Shown: piece after piece, positions 22,329 to 32,129 of the stretch
How positions within the stretch are numbered: position 1 is the first letter of the stretch
How the letters are laid out: every line of letters starts with the position of its first letter
Assembly (NCBI RefSeq): GCF_900089585.1
Contig: NZ_FLRH01000003.1
Coordinates: forward strand, 791,001 to 855,000
DNA length: 64,000 nt
Reading direction: 5' to 3'
Source: Micromonospora sediminicola
GTDB lineage: Bacteria; Actinomycetota; Actinomycetes; Mycobacteriales; Micromonosporaceae
Notes under the pieces: generated by a model
Seen by the model: the letters and a program-made list of their open reading frames with translations, nothing else
What the model was told of the DNA's origin: nothing
The model's database searches: none
Position numbers and translations under genes: made by a program

Positions 22329-24017
22329 GTGAGCAAGCGCTTCACCGCCGGCGCGGTCGCGGCTGCGGCCTCGCTGGCACTCACGGTGACCGGCCTGGGC
22401 GTTCCGGCGGCCGCCGCGCCGTCCAGCACCCGTACCTTCACCGTGCTGGCCGAGAGCGGCGTCTCCAACGACGCCGCCATCGCCGCGATCACCGCGGCCG
22501 GTGGCAAGGTCGTCTCCCGTACCGACGACGTCGGCCTCTTCCAGGTGACCAGCGACCGGGCGGACTTCGCCAGCCGGGCCAACGCCGCCGGCGCGCTGCT
22601 CGGTGCGGCCGAGGAGAAGGCGATCGGCAGCAAGCCGAAGCTGGACCGGGTCGAGCAGGAGCACCTGCTGGCCGCCGTCGCGAGCAAGGGCAAGGCCGCC
22701 AAGGGCAACGCCAAGAAGATGGACCCCCTGGACGACAAGCTCTGGGGTCTGGACATGATCCGGGCCGACAAGGCCCGCACCATCGAGCCGGGTGACCGTC
22801 GGGTGACCGTCGGCGTGCTGGACACCGGCGTCGACGCCAGCCAGCCGGACCTGGCCCCCAACTTCAACTGGGCGCTGTCGCGCAACTTCGCGCCGGACCT
22901 CGTCGACGTCGACGGCCCGTGCGAGGTGGCGAGCTGCCTCGACCCGGTCGGCACCGACGACGGCGGGCACGGCACGCACGTGGCCGGCACCATCGGCGCC
23001 GCCGCCAACGGCTTCGGCCTCTCCGGCGTGGCGCCGAAGGTCTCCCTGGTCGAGCTGAAGGGTGGCCAGGACAGCGGCTACTTCTTCCTCAACCCGGTGG
23101 TCAACGCCCTGGTCTACGCGGGCCGTTCCGGCCTGGACGTGGTCAACATGTCCTTCTACGTCGACCCGTGGCTCTACAACTGCACCGCCAACCCGGCCGA
23201 CTCGCCGGAGGCGCAGGCCGAGCAGCGGACCATCATCGAGGCCATGAAGCGGGCGCTCACCTTCGCGCACCGCAAGGGCGTCACGCTGGTCGGCGCGCTG
23301 GGCAACAACCACGAGGACCTCGGCAACCCGCGCACCGACGTGAGCAGCCCGGACTACGGCTCCGACCCGTACCCGCGGCCGATCGACAACGCGAGCTGCT
23401 GGGACCTGCCCACCGAGGGCCCGCACGTGATCGGCGTGTCGGCCGTCGGCCCGTCCGGCAAGAAGGCCGACTTCTCGAACTACGGCACCGAGCAGATCTC
23501 GGTGGCGGCGCCGGGCGGATGGTTCCGGGACGGCTTCGGCACCGACACCTACCGCGCCGACGCCAACATGATCCTCTCCACGTACCCGAAGAAGGTGCTG
23601 CAGGAGGAGGGCTCGGTCGACGAGGCCGGCAACATCGTCGCCGGCTTCGAGAACTCGGTGTTCAAGCAGTGCACCGCCAAGGGTGAGTGTGGCTACTACA
23701 CCTACCTCCAGGGCACCTCGATGGCGTCCCCGCACGCCGCGGGCGTGGCGGCGCTGATCGTCAGCCGCTACGGCAAGCAGCAGGGCCGCAACGGCTTCGG
23801 CATGTCGCCGGACCTGGTCGAGCAGCACCTCTACCGGACGGCGGCCGAGCACGCCTGCCCGGAGCCGCGGCTGCAGACCTACACCAACGAGGGTCGGGAC
23901 GCCGAGTTCAACGCGTACTGCGCGGGCTCGCTGAACTTCAACGGCTTCTACGGCTACGGCATCGTCGACGCCTACGCCGCGGTGAAGACCCCGCTGAAGC
24001 CCAACGCTCGCCCGTAA
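22329..24017 (+). CDS. Secreted subtilisin-like serine protease (S8)
   Basis: This 562-residue protease carries a signal peptide (about residues 1-29: basic VSKR, hydrophobic AAAASLALTVTGL, cleavage near AAAAP), an inhibitor-I9-like propeptide (about 30-105) and the S8 catalytic domain. The triad is intact: Asp in VGVLDTGVDASQPDL, His in GGHGTHVAGTIGA, Ser in GTSMASPHAAGVAAL, with the oxyanion Asn in ALGNNHEDL. It is likely exported and self-processed. The GTG at 22329 is supported by AGAGGAT eight bases before it; GTG 22326 is one codon earlier. A hairpin follows the stop. Confidence 0.95.
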   Translation: MSKRFTAGAVAAAASLALTVTGLGVPAAAAPSSTRTFTVLAESGVSNDAAIAAITAAGGKVVSRTDDVGLFQVTSDRADFASRANAAGALLGAAEEKAIGSKPKLDRVEQEHLLAAVASKGKAAKGNAKKMDPLDDKLWGLDMIRADKARTIEPGDRRVTVGVLDTGVDASQPDLAPNFNWALSRNFAPDLVDVDGPCEVASCLDPVGTDDGGHGTHVAGTIGAAANGFGLSGVAPKVSLVELKGGQDSGYFFLNPVVNALVYAGRSGLDVVNMSFYVDPWLYNCTANPADSPEAQAEQRTIIEAMKRALTFAHRKGVTLVGALGNNHEDLGNPRTDVSSPDYGSDPYPRPIDNASCWDLPTEGPHVIGVSAVGPSGKKADFSNYGTEQISVAAPGGWFRDGFGTDTYRADANMILSTYPKKVLQEEGSVDEAGNIVAGFENSVFKQCTAKGECGYYTYLQGTSMASPHAAGVAALIVSRYGKQQGRNGFGMSPDLVEQHLYRTAAEHACPEPRLQTYTNEGRDAEFNAYCAGSLNFNGFYGYGIVDAYAAVKTPLKPNARP

Positions 24018-24032
24018 CACCCGTTCGACCGT

Positions 24033-24067
24033 CGTGGCGGTGTCCGGTACTCCCGGGCGCCGCCACG
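24033..24067. terminator. Hairpin between subtilase and DUF559 genes
   Basis: Arms CGTGGCGG (24033-24040) and CCGCCACG (24060-24067) with a 19-base loop lie between convergent stops. Confidence 0.6.
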
Positions 24068-24085
24068 TCGGCTTTCTCGCGCTCG

Positions 24086-25141
24086 TCACGGCCGCCAGCC
24101 CCGGGCCACCAGGGCAGTGCGGATCTCCCGGACCAGCGCGGGGAACTCCTTGCGCAGGCGACGGCCGGTCACGTGCAGCACCAGCCAGCCGGCCTCGACG
24201 AGCTGGTTGAGGCGCCGCCGGTCCAGGTGCATCCGGTCGGCGTCGGAGTGCCACTGGCCGTCGTACTCGACCGCGACCCGGAACTCCGGCCACGCGAGAT
24301 CGGGATGCAGGATCAGGCCGGTCGACACGCGCACCGGATGCTGGGCCACCGGACGAGGCAGGCCGGCGAACATCAGCCGCACCCGCAGGTGGGACTCGGG
24401 CGGAGACTGAGCCAGCCCGTCGGTCAGGCCGAACACCCACGCCGCCCGTCGGCCTCCGGGGCGACCGACGTTCCGGGCCGCCTCGCTGGCCAACTCCGCG
24501 CGGCCCACCGAGCCGGTGCGCAGCAGGCCGTCGATGATGCCGACCGCCTTCACCGGCTCGGCCCAGACCGCGGTCTCCCAGGCACAGGTCACCGGATCGG
24601 TGCGGGGCGGTGGCTCGGTCATGACCAGGGGCAGGCCCGATGATCGGTCCGCCGCAGGCGACGAGGTCGTGCGAGCGGGCGGACCGGTGCGCCTGGTCGG
24701 CGTGGTGCCCGCGGCCGCGCCGGTGACGGCGGCCCTGGTGGTGCCGGGGGTTGTGGCTGTGCCGGCCGGGACCAGGAGGCCGCAGCGGGTGGTCGACATC
24801 GGGGCATGGTGCACCCGCACACCCGGTTGCGAGTCGGCCCTGACCGTGGCCGGCAGCAGGACGTGCACGTCGTCCGTGAAGCCGGCAGCGTGCTCGACAC
24901 CGTGCAGGTAGGCCGCAGAGGGGCCGGCGACCAGAGTGCCGGGTGGCATGCGCAGCAGAGCCGCGCGGCAGGTCAGCGCGTGATCACGGTCGAGCCGCGC
25001 GTCGGCGTAGACGTCCTGCCGGAGCCGGATCCAGGACGCCCCCCGGAGGTGGTGTCGGGACAGCAGGCCGCGCCGGATCGCGGCCGAGCCCCGGAAGACC
25101 TGCCAGGCCAACTCCGCTGGTCGATGAGGATGAGGTGGCAT
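24086..25141 (-). CDS. DUF559 endonuclease-like protein with AbiEi-like N-terminus
   Basis: This 351-residue protein ends in a DUF559 domain related to Vsr/PD-(D/E)XK nucleases: Asp in LHPDLAWPEFRVAVEYDGQWH, followed by DRRRLNQLVEAGWLVLHVTGRRL. The N-terminal part (FRGSAAIRRGLLSRHHLRG, RLRQDVYADARL) resembles the winged helix of AbiEi-type antitoxins. A low-complexity Thr/Ala/Arg/Pro insert separates the two. Such proteins are very common in actinobacteria and their role is unproven; defence or DNA repair is possible. The ATG at 25141 is preferred to the longer 25225 start. Confidence 0.8.
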   Translation of the reverse strand: MPPHPHRPAELAWQVFRGSAAIRRGLLSRHHLRGASWIRLRQDVYADARLDRDHALTCRAALLRMPPGTLVAGPSAAYLHGVEHAAGFTDDVHVLLPATVRADSQPGVRVHHAPMSTTRCGLLVPAGTATTPGTTRAAVTGAAAGTTPTRRTGPPARTTSSPAADRSSGLPLVMTEPPPRTDPVTCAWETAVWAEPVKAVGIIDGLLRTGSVGRAELASEAARNVGRPGGRRAAWVFGLTDGLAQSPPESHLRVRLMFAGLPRPVAQHPVRVSTGLILHPDLAWPEFRVAVEYDGQWHSDADRMHLDRRRLNQLVEAGWLVLHVTGRRLRKEFPALVREIRTALVARGWRP

Positions 25142-25191
25142 GCGACCAGCCTGGCGTGGTCGGGGCGGCACTCGACACCCCTGTGGACAGC

Positions 25192-25225
25192 CGCGGCCGA
25201 GCCATCCACCGCGACCTGTGGACAA
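25192..25225. promoter_or_regulatory. Two DnaA-box-like sites upstream of the DUF559 gene
   Basis: TGTGGACAA at 25217-25225 is the exact complement of the consensus DnaA box TTGTCCACA, and TGTGGACAG at 25192-25200 differs at one base. The centres are 25 bases apart and lie 50-85 bases upstream of the DUF559 start. They could regulate that gene or titrate DnaA; chance occurrence cannot be excluded. Confidence 0.4.
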
Positions 25226-25277
25226 CCGCCTTACCCAGCCGCCGGTGTGGTAACGCCTCGCGCTCGGGCCGCAGGGT

Positions 25278-25314
25278 GATCGACTGCGGTTCTGTCGTTG
25301 ATCGTCTGCGGTTC
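25278..25314. repeat. 22-base-period direct repeat
   Basis: GATCGACTGCGGTTC (25278-25292) and GATCGTCTGCGGTTC (25300-25314) differ at one of 15 bases and repeat with a 22-base period, two helical turns, the spacing expected for a protein binding as a dimer of sites. They lie between the IclR and DUF559 genes. The rest of this gap (25142-25409) shows no gene. Confidence 0.55.
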
Positions 25315-25409
25315 GGCGAGGTGGTGGCGTCCGGGCTGTGGTGATGCCGCCACGTCGGCGGACTGGCGTGGGCCGCCCGGCCAGGCCTCGTGTCGGCGGG
25401 TGAGGCGGA

Positions 25410-26057
25410 TCAGGAGAGAGCGGCGGCGACCGCCTCGGCGGCGGCGGTGACCTGGGCGCCGACCTCGGTCACGTCGAGCGGGGTCAGCGAGACCACCCCC
25501 ACGCTCCCCTCCAGCCCGGGCACCCCGAGCACCGGCGCCGCCACCCCGTACGCGCCGGACTGCAACTCGCCGCTGGTGCTGACCGGCCCGAACTCGCCGG
25601 CCCGCCCGGCCAGCACCGCCCGCCCGGCCGCGCCCCGCTCCAGCGGATGCCGGGAGCCGGTGCGATAGGCCACGTGGAAGGCGGTCCAGCTCGGCTCGAC
25701 CACGGCCAGCGCCACCCCCTCGCCACCCTCGACGACGGTCAGGTGGGCGGTCGCCCCGGTCCGCTCGGCGAGCCGGCGCAGCGCGGGCAGCGCCCCCTCG
25801 GCGAGCAGGGGCTGGGCCCGGCGGGCCAGGTGCAGCACACCCATGCCGATCCGGAGCCGGCCCTCGCCGTCGCGCCGGAGCATGCCGTGCCCGGTCAGCG
25901 CGCCGACCAACCGGTAGACCGCCGCGCGCCCGATGCCGAGCCGCTGCGCCGCCTCGGTGACGGTCAGCCCGCCCGGGGCGTCCGCCACGAGGTGCAGCAG
26001 GCGCAGCCCGCGGTCCAGGGTCTGCGCCGTCTCACCCGGGCGTGCCGCCGTGTCCAC
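25410..26057 (-). CDS. IclR family transcriptional regulator
   Basis: This 215-residue protein has the IclR winged helix (QTLDRGLRLLHLVADAPGGLTVTEAAQRLGIGRAAVYRL in overlapping segments) and a ligand-binding domain (TGATAHLTVVEGGEGVALAVVE, AYGVAAPVLGVPGLEGSVGVVSLT). The domain is slightly short (typical family about 250). The GTG at 26057 is chosen because TACGCT lies six bases upstream on the same strand. It is divergent from cysS with only 62 bases between starts, so it may control itself and affect cysS. Confidence 0.9.
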   Translation of the reverse strand: MDTAARPGETAQTLDRGLRLLHLVADAPGGLTVTEAAQRLGIGRAAVYRLVGALTGHGMLRRDGEGRLRIGMGVLHLARRAQPLLAEGALPALRRLAERTGATAHLTVVEGGEGVALAVVEPSWTAFHVAYRTGSRHPLERGAAGRAVLAGRAGEFGPVSTSGELQSGAYGVAAPVLGVPGLEGSVGVVSLTPLDVTEVGAQVTAAAEAVAAALS

Positions 26058-26063
26058 GCACGC

Positions 26064-26113
26064 AGCGTACGGCCCGGCTCCGCCCAACCTGGAAATGTGC
26101 GGACGGCTACGCT
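26064..26113. promoter_or_regulatory. Divergent leaderless promoters of iclR and cysS
   Basis: The same -10 hexamer TACGCT occurs on both strands: minus strand at 26069-26064 (six bases before the iclR GTG) and plus strand at 26108-26113 (six bases before the cysS GTG). No ribosome binding site precedes either start. The -35 regions overlap in the centre, so the two promoters probably compete. Confidence 0.6.
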
Positions 26114-26119
26114 TGTGAG

Positions 26120-27535
26120 GTGACGCTACGCCTGTATGACACCGCCACCCGATCGGTGCGGGACTTCGTCCCGCGGGAAGCCGGCAAGGTGGGGGTCTAC
26201 CTGTGTGGTCTCACGCTCCAGGCCCCGCCGCACATCGGTCACCTTCGCTCCGGCGTCAACTACGACGTGCTGCGCCGCTGGCTGCTGAGCAAGGGCTTCG
26301 AGGTCACGTTCATCCGCAACCTCACCGACATCGACGACAAGGTCCTGGCCAAGGCGATGGAGCAGGGGCGACCGTTCTGGTCGATCGCCTACGCGAACGA
26401 GCAGCTCCTCACCGCCTCCTACCGGGCGCTGAACGTGCTCCCGCCGACCTACGAGCCGCGGGCCACCGGTCACGTGCCGGAGATGCAGGAGCTGATCGCC
26501 CGGTTGATCGAGACCGGGCACGCCTACCCGGCCACTGACGGCTCCGGCGACGTCTACTTCGACGTGGCCTCCTGGCCGGCCTACGGGTCACTGTCCGGCC
26601 AGTCGCCGGCCGACATGCAGTCCGCCGGGGACGCCCCCGACCGGGGCAAACGGGATCCGCGTGACTTCGCGCTCTGGAAGGGCGCCAAGCCGGACGAGCC
26701 GGCCGACGCCTACTGGTCCTCGCCGTGGGGTCGCGGCCGGCCCGGCTGGCACATCGAGTGCTCGGCCATGTGCTGGCGCTACCTGGGCGCCGAGTTCGAC
26801 ATCCACGGCGGCGGGCTCGACCTGACGTTCCCGCACCACGAGAACGAGATCGCCCAGTCCCAGGCCGCCGACCTGCCGTTCGCCCGCTACTGGGTGCACC
26901 ACGGCCTGCTCGGCATCGGCGGCACCAAGATGGGCAAGTCGTTGGGCAACACGCTCGACCTCGACTACGTGGCCTCGCTCGGGGTCCGCCCGGTGGAGCT
27001 GCGCTACTACTACGTCGCCGCGCACTACCGGTCCCACATCGACTACTCCGAGGACGCGCTGCGCGAGGCCGCGGTCGCGTACCGGAGGGTCGAGGGCTTC
27101 GTGCAGCGGGCGGTCGAGCGGGTCGGCGCCGCCCGGCCCGGCGACCTGCCGGCCGGTTTCGCGGCGGCGATGGACGACGACCTGAACACCTCGGCGGCGC
27201 TGGCGGTGCTGCACGAGGTGGTCCGGGACGGCAACACGGCGTTGACCGCCGGCGACGATGTGACCGTCCGCACGACGCTCGCCGCCGTGCGGGCGATGCT
27301 GGATATCCTCGGCGTCGACCCCCTGGACCCGGCATGGACCGGCGGTGGGCGCACGGACGACCTGCGTGGTGTGGTGGACTCGCTGATCGCGCTCGCCCTG
27401 GAGCAGCGCGCCCAGGCCCGCAGCCGCAAGGACTGGACCGCCGCCGACGCGGTCCGCGACCAGCTCAAGCAGGCCGGCGTGGTCGTCGAGGACACCCCCC
27501 AGGGCCCGCGTTGGACTATTGGAGAGCAGGACTGA
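26120..27535 (+). CDS. cysS: Cysteinyl-tRNA synthetase
   Basis: This 471-residue class I synthetase charges tRNA-Cys. The HIGH motif ([10 protein letters not shown]) and KMSKS-type loop (TKMGKSLGN) are present, as are the zinc-binding residues: Cys in VYLCG, Cys in HIECSAMCW and His in [11 protein letters not shown]. The C-terminal DALR-type helical and anticodon region is complete. It is not the mycothiol ligase MshC, whose motifs differ. The GTG at 26120 fits a leaderless start. The stop overlaps the rlmB start (TGATG), an arrangement common in actinobacteria. Confidence 0.96.
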   Translation: MTLRLYDTATRSVRDFVPREAGKVGVYLCGLTLQAPPHIGHLRSGVNYDVLRRWLLSKGFEVTFIRNLTDIDDKVLAKAMEQGRPFWSIAYANEQLLTASYRALNVLPPTYEPRATGHVPEMQELIARLIETGHAYPATDGSGDVYFDVASWPAYGSLSGQSPADMQSAGDAPDRGKRDPRDFALWKGAKPDEPADAYWSSPWGRGRPGWHIECSAMCWRYLGAEFDIHGGGLDLTFPHHENEIAQSQAADLPFARYWVHHGLLGIGGTKMGKSLGNTLDLDYVASLGVRPVELRYYYVAAHYRSHIDYSEDALREAAVAYRRVEGFVQRAVERVGAARPGDLPAGFAAAMDDDLNTSAALAVLHEVVRDGNTALTAGDDVTVRTTLAAVRAMLDILGVDPLDPAWTGGGRTDDLRGVVDSLIALALEQRAQARSRKDWTAADAVRDQLKQAGVVVEDTPQGPRWTIGEQD

Positions 27536-28650
27536 TGGCCGGCAACTCGCAGCGCCGTGGCCGGCGACTGACGTCGAAGTCGGGCGCCCCCAAGGGCACC
27601 GGTGGCAAGAACAAGGACTCCCTCGCCGGGCGGGGCCGCACCCTGCCGGCGGACGAGCGGCCGTGGCACAAGGCGTACTCGGGCACCGAGAAGCTGCCCC
27701 AGCGCACCGCCTGGAAGCAGGACAAGGAGCGCCGCGCCGCCGCCGAGGAGGGGCGCGCGCCGAAGATCGGCAACCCGGGCACCAAGGACACCACCTGGGG
27801 CAAGGGCACCCGGGCCGGCGTGCCGCTGAAGGGCGGCAAGGGCAAGCCCGGCGGCCGCGGCGGCCCCCGGGTGGCGCCGGGGCGCAAGGCCAACCCGGCG
27901 AAGGACAGCCCCGAGCTGCTGGTCGGGCGGAACCCGGTGCTGGAGTCGCTGCGCACCCAGGTGCCGGCGACCGCGCTCTACACCGCGCAGGGCATCGACG
28001 TGGACGACCGGGTCAAGGAGATCGTCCGCACCGCCGCCGACCGGGGCATCGCGATCCTGGAGGTCAGCCGCGCCGAGCTGGACCGGATGACCGGCGGCGT
28101 GCTGCACCAGGGCGTCGGCCTCCAGGTGCCGCCGTTCGCCTACGAGCCCTTCGACGACCTGGTCGCCGCCGCGCTGGAGCAGGCAGCCCCGCTGCTCGTC
28201 GCGCTGGACGGGGTCACCGACCCGCGTAACCTCGGCGCCGTCATCCGGTCGGCCGCCGCGTTCGGCGCGCAGGGTGTGTTCGTACCCGAGCGGCGTGCCG
28301 CCGGGATCACCGCGACCGCCTGGCGGACCAGCGCCGGCGCGGCCGCGCGCGTGCCGGTCGCCCAGGTCACCAACCTGACCCGGTCGCTCAAGGCGTGCAA
28401 GGACGCCGGCTTCGTCGTGGTCGGCCTCGACGCCGACGGGCAGACCGACCTGTACGACCTGGAGGCCGCGGTCGGCCCGCTGGTCGTGGTGGTCGGCTCG
28501 GAGGGACGCGGGCTGTCCCGCCTGGTCGGCGAGACCTGCGACCTCACCGTCAGCATCCCGATGGTCTCGGACGTGGAATCGCTCAACGCCAGCGTCGCCG
28601 CCGCGGTCACGCTCGCCGAGGTCGCCCGCCGTCGGTCCGTCGAGGCCTGA
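27535..28650 (+). CDS. rlmB: 23S rRNA (guanosine-2'-O)-methyltransferase RlmB (TrmH/SpoU family)
   Basis: This 371-residue protein has an actinobacterial lysine/glycine-rich N-terminal extension (about 120 residues; [24 protein letters not shown]) that likely binds RNA, then a substrate-binding domain ([15 protein letters not shown]) and a SpoU methyltransferase knot. SpoU motifs are intact: [32 protein letters not shown] and [15 protein letters not shown]. It methylates 23S rRNA (G2251 in E. coli numbering). It overlaps cysS by one base. Confidence 0.95.
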   Translation: MAGNSQRRGRRLTSKSGAPKGTGGKNKDSLAGRGRTLPADERPWHKAYSGTEKLPQRTAWKQDKERRAAAEEGRAPKIGNPGTKDTTWGKGTRAGVPLKGGKGKPGGRGGPRVAPGRKANPAKDSPELLVGRNPVLESLRTQVPATALYTAQGIDVDDRVKEIVRTAADRGIAILEVSRAELDRMTGGVLHQGVGLQVPPFAYEPFDDLVAAALEQAAPLLVALDGVTDPRNLGAVIRSAAAFGAQGVFVPERRAAGITATAWRTSAGAAARVPVAQVTNLTRSLKACKDAGFVVVGLDADGQTDLYDLEAAVGPLVVVVGSEGRGLSRLVGETCDLTVSIPMVSDVESLNASVAAAVTLAEVARRRSVEA

Positions 28651-28664
28651 CCGCACGTACGACG

Positions 28665-28696
28665 AAGGGGCGGCCCGCCACGGCGGACCGCCCCTT
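28665..28696. terminator. Bidirectional terminator between rlmB and the ABC ATPase gene
   Basis: AAGGGGCGG (28665-28673) pairs with CCGCCCCTT (28688-28696), and inner CCGCC/GGCGG arms extend the stem past one mismatch. It lies between convergent stops. Confidence 0.8.
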
Positions 28697-28710
28697 CTCT
28701 GTCGCTGACG

Positions 28711-29802
<1,092 letters not shown>

Positions 29803-29937
29803 GATGGAGCGCTTCCTTTCACCGGCAGGAACGTGCCGGACGATCCGAGTGAAGGAGCGACCGGCGCCCAAGGCACCGGCCAACGGGGTCGTCGCCCGGG
29901 CAGCCGAGGCCGACCGGAGTGTCGTCCGTGTCACTGC

Positions 29938-29966
29938 ACCGTAAACGGCTTTCGCGGCCGTGCCAA
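29938..29966 (-). promoter_or_regulatory. Promoter of the ABC ATPase gene
   Basis: On the minus strand, -35 TTGGCA (29966-29961), 17-base spacer and -10 TACGGT (29943-29938) give a transcription start near 29930 and a leader of about 128 bases. The rest of the 29803-30166 gap contains no gene that I can support. Confidence 0.65.
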
Positions 29967-30145
29967 GACGAGGAACAGCGGGTGGGACGGACGGCATACA
30001 CATTTCGGTCACCCGGGCACGGCGAGGCATCAATCTCCCCGCCCGAAGCGCGTCAGACCGACGATCCGTCGGCGCCGCCGGTCGGGAAATTGACGTTTTC
30101 CGTGCTCGGGAGCCCTGCCAGGCGGGATTTCCGGAGGCCACTCGC

Positions 30146-30151
30146 TATGCT
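30146..30151 (+). promoter_or_regulatory. -10 element of tRNA-Thr promoter
   Basis: TATGCT lies 16 bases before the mature 5' end of the tRNA. No convincing -35 hexamer is visible at the usual spacing. Confidence 0.45.
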
Positions 30152-30166
30152 GAGCCCGTCACACGC

Positions 30167-30243
30167 GCCCCTGTAGCTCAGCTGGCCAGAGCACTCGCCT
30201 TGTAAGCGAGATGTCGCCGGTTCGATCCCGGCCGGGGGCTCCA
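30167..30243 (+). tRNA. tRNA-Thr (UGU anticodon)
   Basis: A full 77-base cloverleaf can be drawn: acceptor GCCCCTG with CGGGGGC (one G-U pair), D stem GCTC/GAGC, anticodon stem CTCGC/GCGAG around loop CTTGTAA (anticodon TGT), T stem GCCGG/CCGGC with TTCGATC, discriminator T and an encoded CCA (30241-30243). The phage-type integrase starts 130 bases downstream in the same direction, making this the likely integration site. Confidence 0.95.
30211..30243 (+). other. Probable attL core within the tRNA-Thr 3' end
   Basis: Integrases adjacent to a tRNA usually recombine in its 3' half, leaving a duplicate of that half at the other end of the element. The T-arm and acceptor end here (30211-30243) is the expected core. 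The matching attR is not in the window, so the exact limits are unknown. Confidence 0.5.
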
Positions 30244-30265
30244 TCCCTTCTCCACCTGCGCAAAC

Positions 30266-30296
30266 TTCGGTAAGCCTCCACGAGAGGACTACCGAA
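30266..30296. promoter_or_regulatory. Interrupted dyad between tRNA-Thr and int
   Basis: TTCGGTA (30266-30272) and TACCGAA (30290-30296) form perfect outer arms, with inner CCTC/GAGG arms and a five-base loop. The position, between the attachment site and int, fits an integrase or excisionase binding site, or an int operator. An RNA hairpin is an alternative. Confidence 0.45.
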
Positions 30297-30372
30297 CGAT
30301 GCTCAAAGACCAATCGCTTATGCCCGCTGACCTGGTGTCACCCAGGACACGGGCCCGGGCACGGTGGATCTC

Positions 30373-31374
30373 ATGACCCGCCACCCCAAGATCCGCCGCG
30401 CCGAGCCCGGCCACTACCAGCTCTGGATCGACTCCTGGTGCCTGAGCCTGGAGGCCGAGGGCCGCAGCAAGCGCACCGTCACCATGTACCTCGACGTCGC
30501 CCGGTTCTTCGCCGGCTGGCTGCGCCAGGCCCGGCCGAAGGTGAGGGACTGGGACGAGGTGGGGCGCGACGAGCTGCGCGCGTTCTTCATCTGGCTGCGC
30601 GCCGGCGCAGAGGACGGCAAGCCCTGCCCGCACGCCCTGGCCGACCCCGGCACCGCGCCGGCGGGTTGCGCCGGCTACGGCAAGGGTTACATCAACAACG
30701 TCGGCCGCGGCCTGCAGCAGTTCTTCGCCTGGATCGCCGAGGAGGAGGAGCTGCCAAACCCGTTCGAGAAGGTGACCGTGCCCGCGGCGCCCAAGGCGGA
30801 CGAGAACCCACCCCCGGTGCTCACCCAGGAGCAGATGACCGCGCTGATCAAGGATGCCGAGCGGGAGCGCGACTACGACTCCCGGCGGGACGCCGCCATG
30901 CTCCGGCTCTTCGCCGCCACCGGCGGCCGGCTCGCCGAGCTCGCGCTGCTGCGCCTGGACGACGTCGACGTCCACGGCCGCGAGGCGACCGTCACCGGCA
31001 AGGGCAACCGCACACGCACCGTCAAGTTCGACGCCAAGTGCGCCGTCGCGCTCAACCGCTACCTGCGTGCCCGCGCCAAGCGCTCCACCGCGTCAGCCCC
31101 CGCCCTCTGGCTGGGCCACAAGGGGCCGATGACACCCAACGGGATCTATCAGGTGCTGCGCCGGCGCGGCGAGCGCCTCGGGATCTCCCTGAACCCGCAC
31201 CTGTTCCGGCACACCTTCGCCCACAACTGGCTCGACAAGGGCGGCGCCGAGGGTGACCTGATGGCCCTCGCCGGGTGGACCTCGCCGCAGATGCTGCGCC
31301 ACTACGGCCGCTCCGCCAAGTCCGCCCGAGCCCGTCGTGCTTACGACAGGATCGACGTCATGGGCGGGATTTGA
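30373..31374 (+). CDS. int: Tyrosine recombinase/integrase
   Basis: This 333-residue recombinase has an N-terminal core-binding SAM-like domain (about residues 25-140) and a catalytic domain with the expected residues: Arg in AATGGRLAELALLRL, beta-hairpin Lys in TGKGNRTR, HxxR in PHLFRHTFAHNWL, Trp replacing the second His in LAGWTSPQM, and the nucleophile Tyr in LRHYGRSA. It catalyses integration and excision at tRNA-Thr. The ATG at 30373 is preferred over the in-frame GTG at 30364; GGTGG sits five bases before it. Its 3' flank (31375-31537) is AT-rich and non-coding. Confidence 0.95.
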   Translation: MTRHPKIRRAEPGHYQLWIDSWCLSLEAEGRSKRTVTMYLDVARFFAGWLRQARPKVRDWDEVGRDELRAFFIWLRAGAEDGKPCPHALADPGTAPAGCAGYGKGYINNVGRGLQQFFAWIAEEEELPNPFEKVTVPAAPKADENPPPVLTQEQMTALIKDAERERDYDSRRDAAMLRLFAATGGRLAELALLRLDDVDVHGREATVTGKGNRTRTVKFDAKCAVALNRYLRARAKRSTASAPALWLGHKGPMTPNGIYQVLRRRGERLGISLNPHLFRHTFAHNWLDKGGAEGDLMALAGWTSPQMLRHYGRSAKSARARRAYDRIDVMGGI

Positions 31375-31537
31375 TCTCCGTAAATAAGCTCTTGAGCAGG
31401 GATTTTAAGGCAGCGCTTAACGCGATGTAAGGCGTCTGTCACGACTTGCAGATGGCGCAATTTGCAATCCGGTAGATCGTGGATCACCGGGGGTAGGGTC
31501 CGGTGACCGCCGAGTAATAACAGGAGGTCAGCTTCGT
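31375..31537. promoter_or_regulatory. AT-rich intergenic region with GCAATTTGC palindrome
   Basis: This 163-base stretch is clearly lower in GC than its surroundings. It contains the palindrome GCAA-T-TTGC (31457-31465) and, just before the next gene, AGGAGG (31522-31527). It probably holds the promoter for the 31538 gene; no exact -35/-10 pair is assigned. Confidence 0.4.
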
Positions 31538-32128
31538 ATGTGGCGTCGAACAGCCTTGTCACTCCTCGCAACGCTCACCCTGGCCGCGCCAGCGGCCGAC
31601 CCGCCCACACCCATCCGGGACCTGGTCGACGGGCTCCTCGGCTCGTCGCCGGCGGCGTCCCCGACGCCGTCCACATCCGCCCCACGCCCCGTGCCGGCGC
31701 AGAGCGCGAAGAGCGCGCCGGAGACCGCAGCGACGTCGGCACGCTCCAGCGCGCCGGCCCAGCCCGCCGCGCCGCCCGCCGGGCCCGGGACCACGCTCCG
31801 GCAGTCGGCCCCCGGCATTCAGCCGGCCGCCGAGGGGCAAGGCGCTCCAGCCGCCGGCGACGAGGCGGTGTCCGTGCAGCGCGAGGATGAGGCGCCGGAA
31901 GCCGTGCCGCCGGCGCGAGACGTCGACGCGGGCCGCGCAGGCTTCGGCGGCTGGCCTCTGCTCTCGCTGCTCCTGGCAGTCGTCGCCGTCGCGGCCGCCG
32001 CCGTCGCGATCCCGTTCGTGCGGCGCCGGGCGAGGAAGACCGGCTTCGACCGCGGCTTCCTCGAGGGCGCCGAAGCCGGCCAGGCTCCGGCCGAGCCGCA
32101 CCTGCGGCTGGTCAGGAAGGCGGAGTGA
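31538..32128 (+). CDS. Signal-peptide, Pro/Ala-rich stalk protein with C-terminal membrane anchor
   Basis: I do not recognise this 196-residue protein. It has an N-terminal signal-like segment (MWRRTALSLLATLTLAAPAA), about 110 residues rich in Ala, Pro and Ser, and one strong membrane segment near the C-terminus (about residues 146-166, WPLLSLLLAVVAVAAAAVAI) followed by an Arg-rich stop-transfer sequence and a short cytoplasmic tail. That topology is of a surface-exposed stalk anchored in the membrane. In a prophage left arm it is a candidate lysogenic-conversion gene. AGGAGG precedes the ATG by 10 bases. Confidence 0.7.
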   Translation: MWRRTALSLLATLTLAAPAADPPTPIRDLVDGLLGSSPAASPTPSTSAPRPVPAQSAKSAPETAATSARSSAPAQPAAPPAGPGTTLRQSAPGIQPAAEGQGAPAAGDEAVSVQREDEAPEAVPPARDVDAGRAGFGGWPLLSLLLAVVAVAAAAVAIPFVRRRARKTGFDRGFLEGAEAGQAPAEPHLRLVRKAE

Positions 32129-32129
32129 G

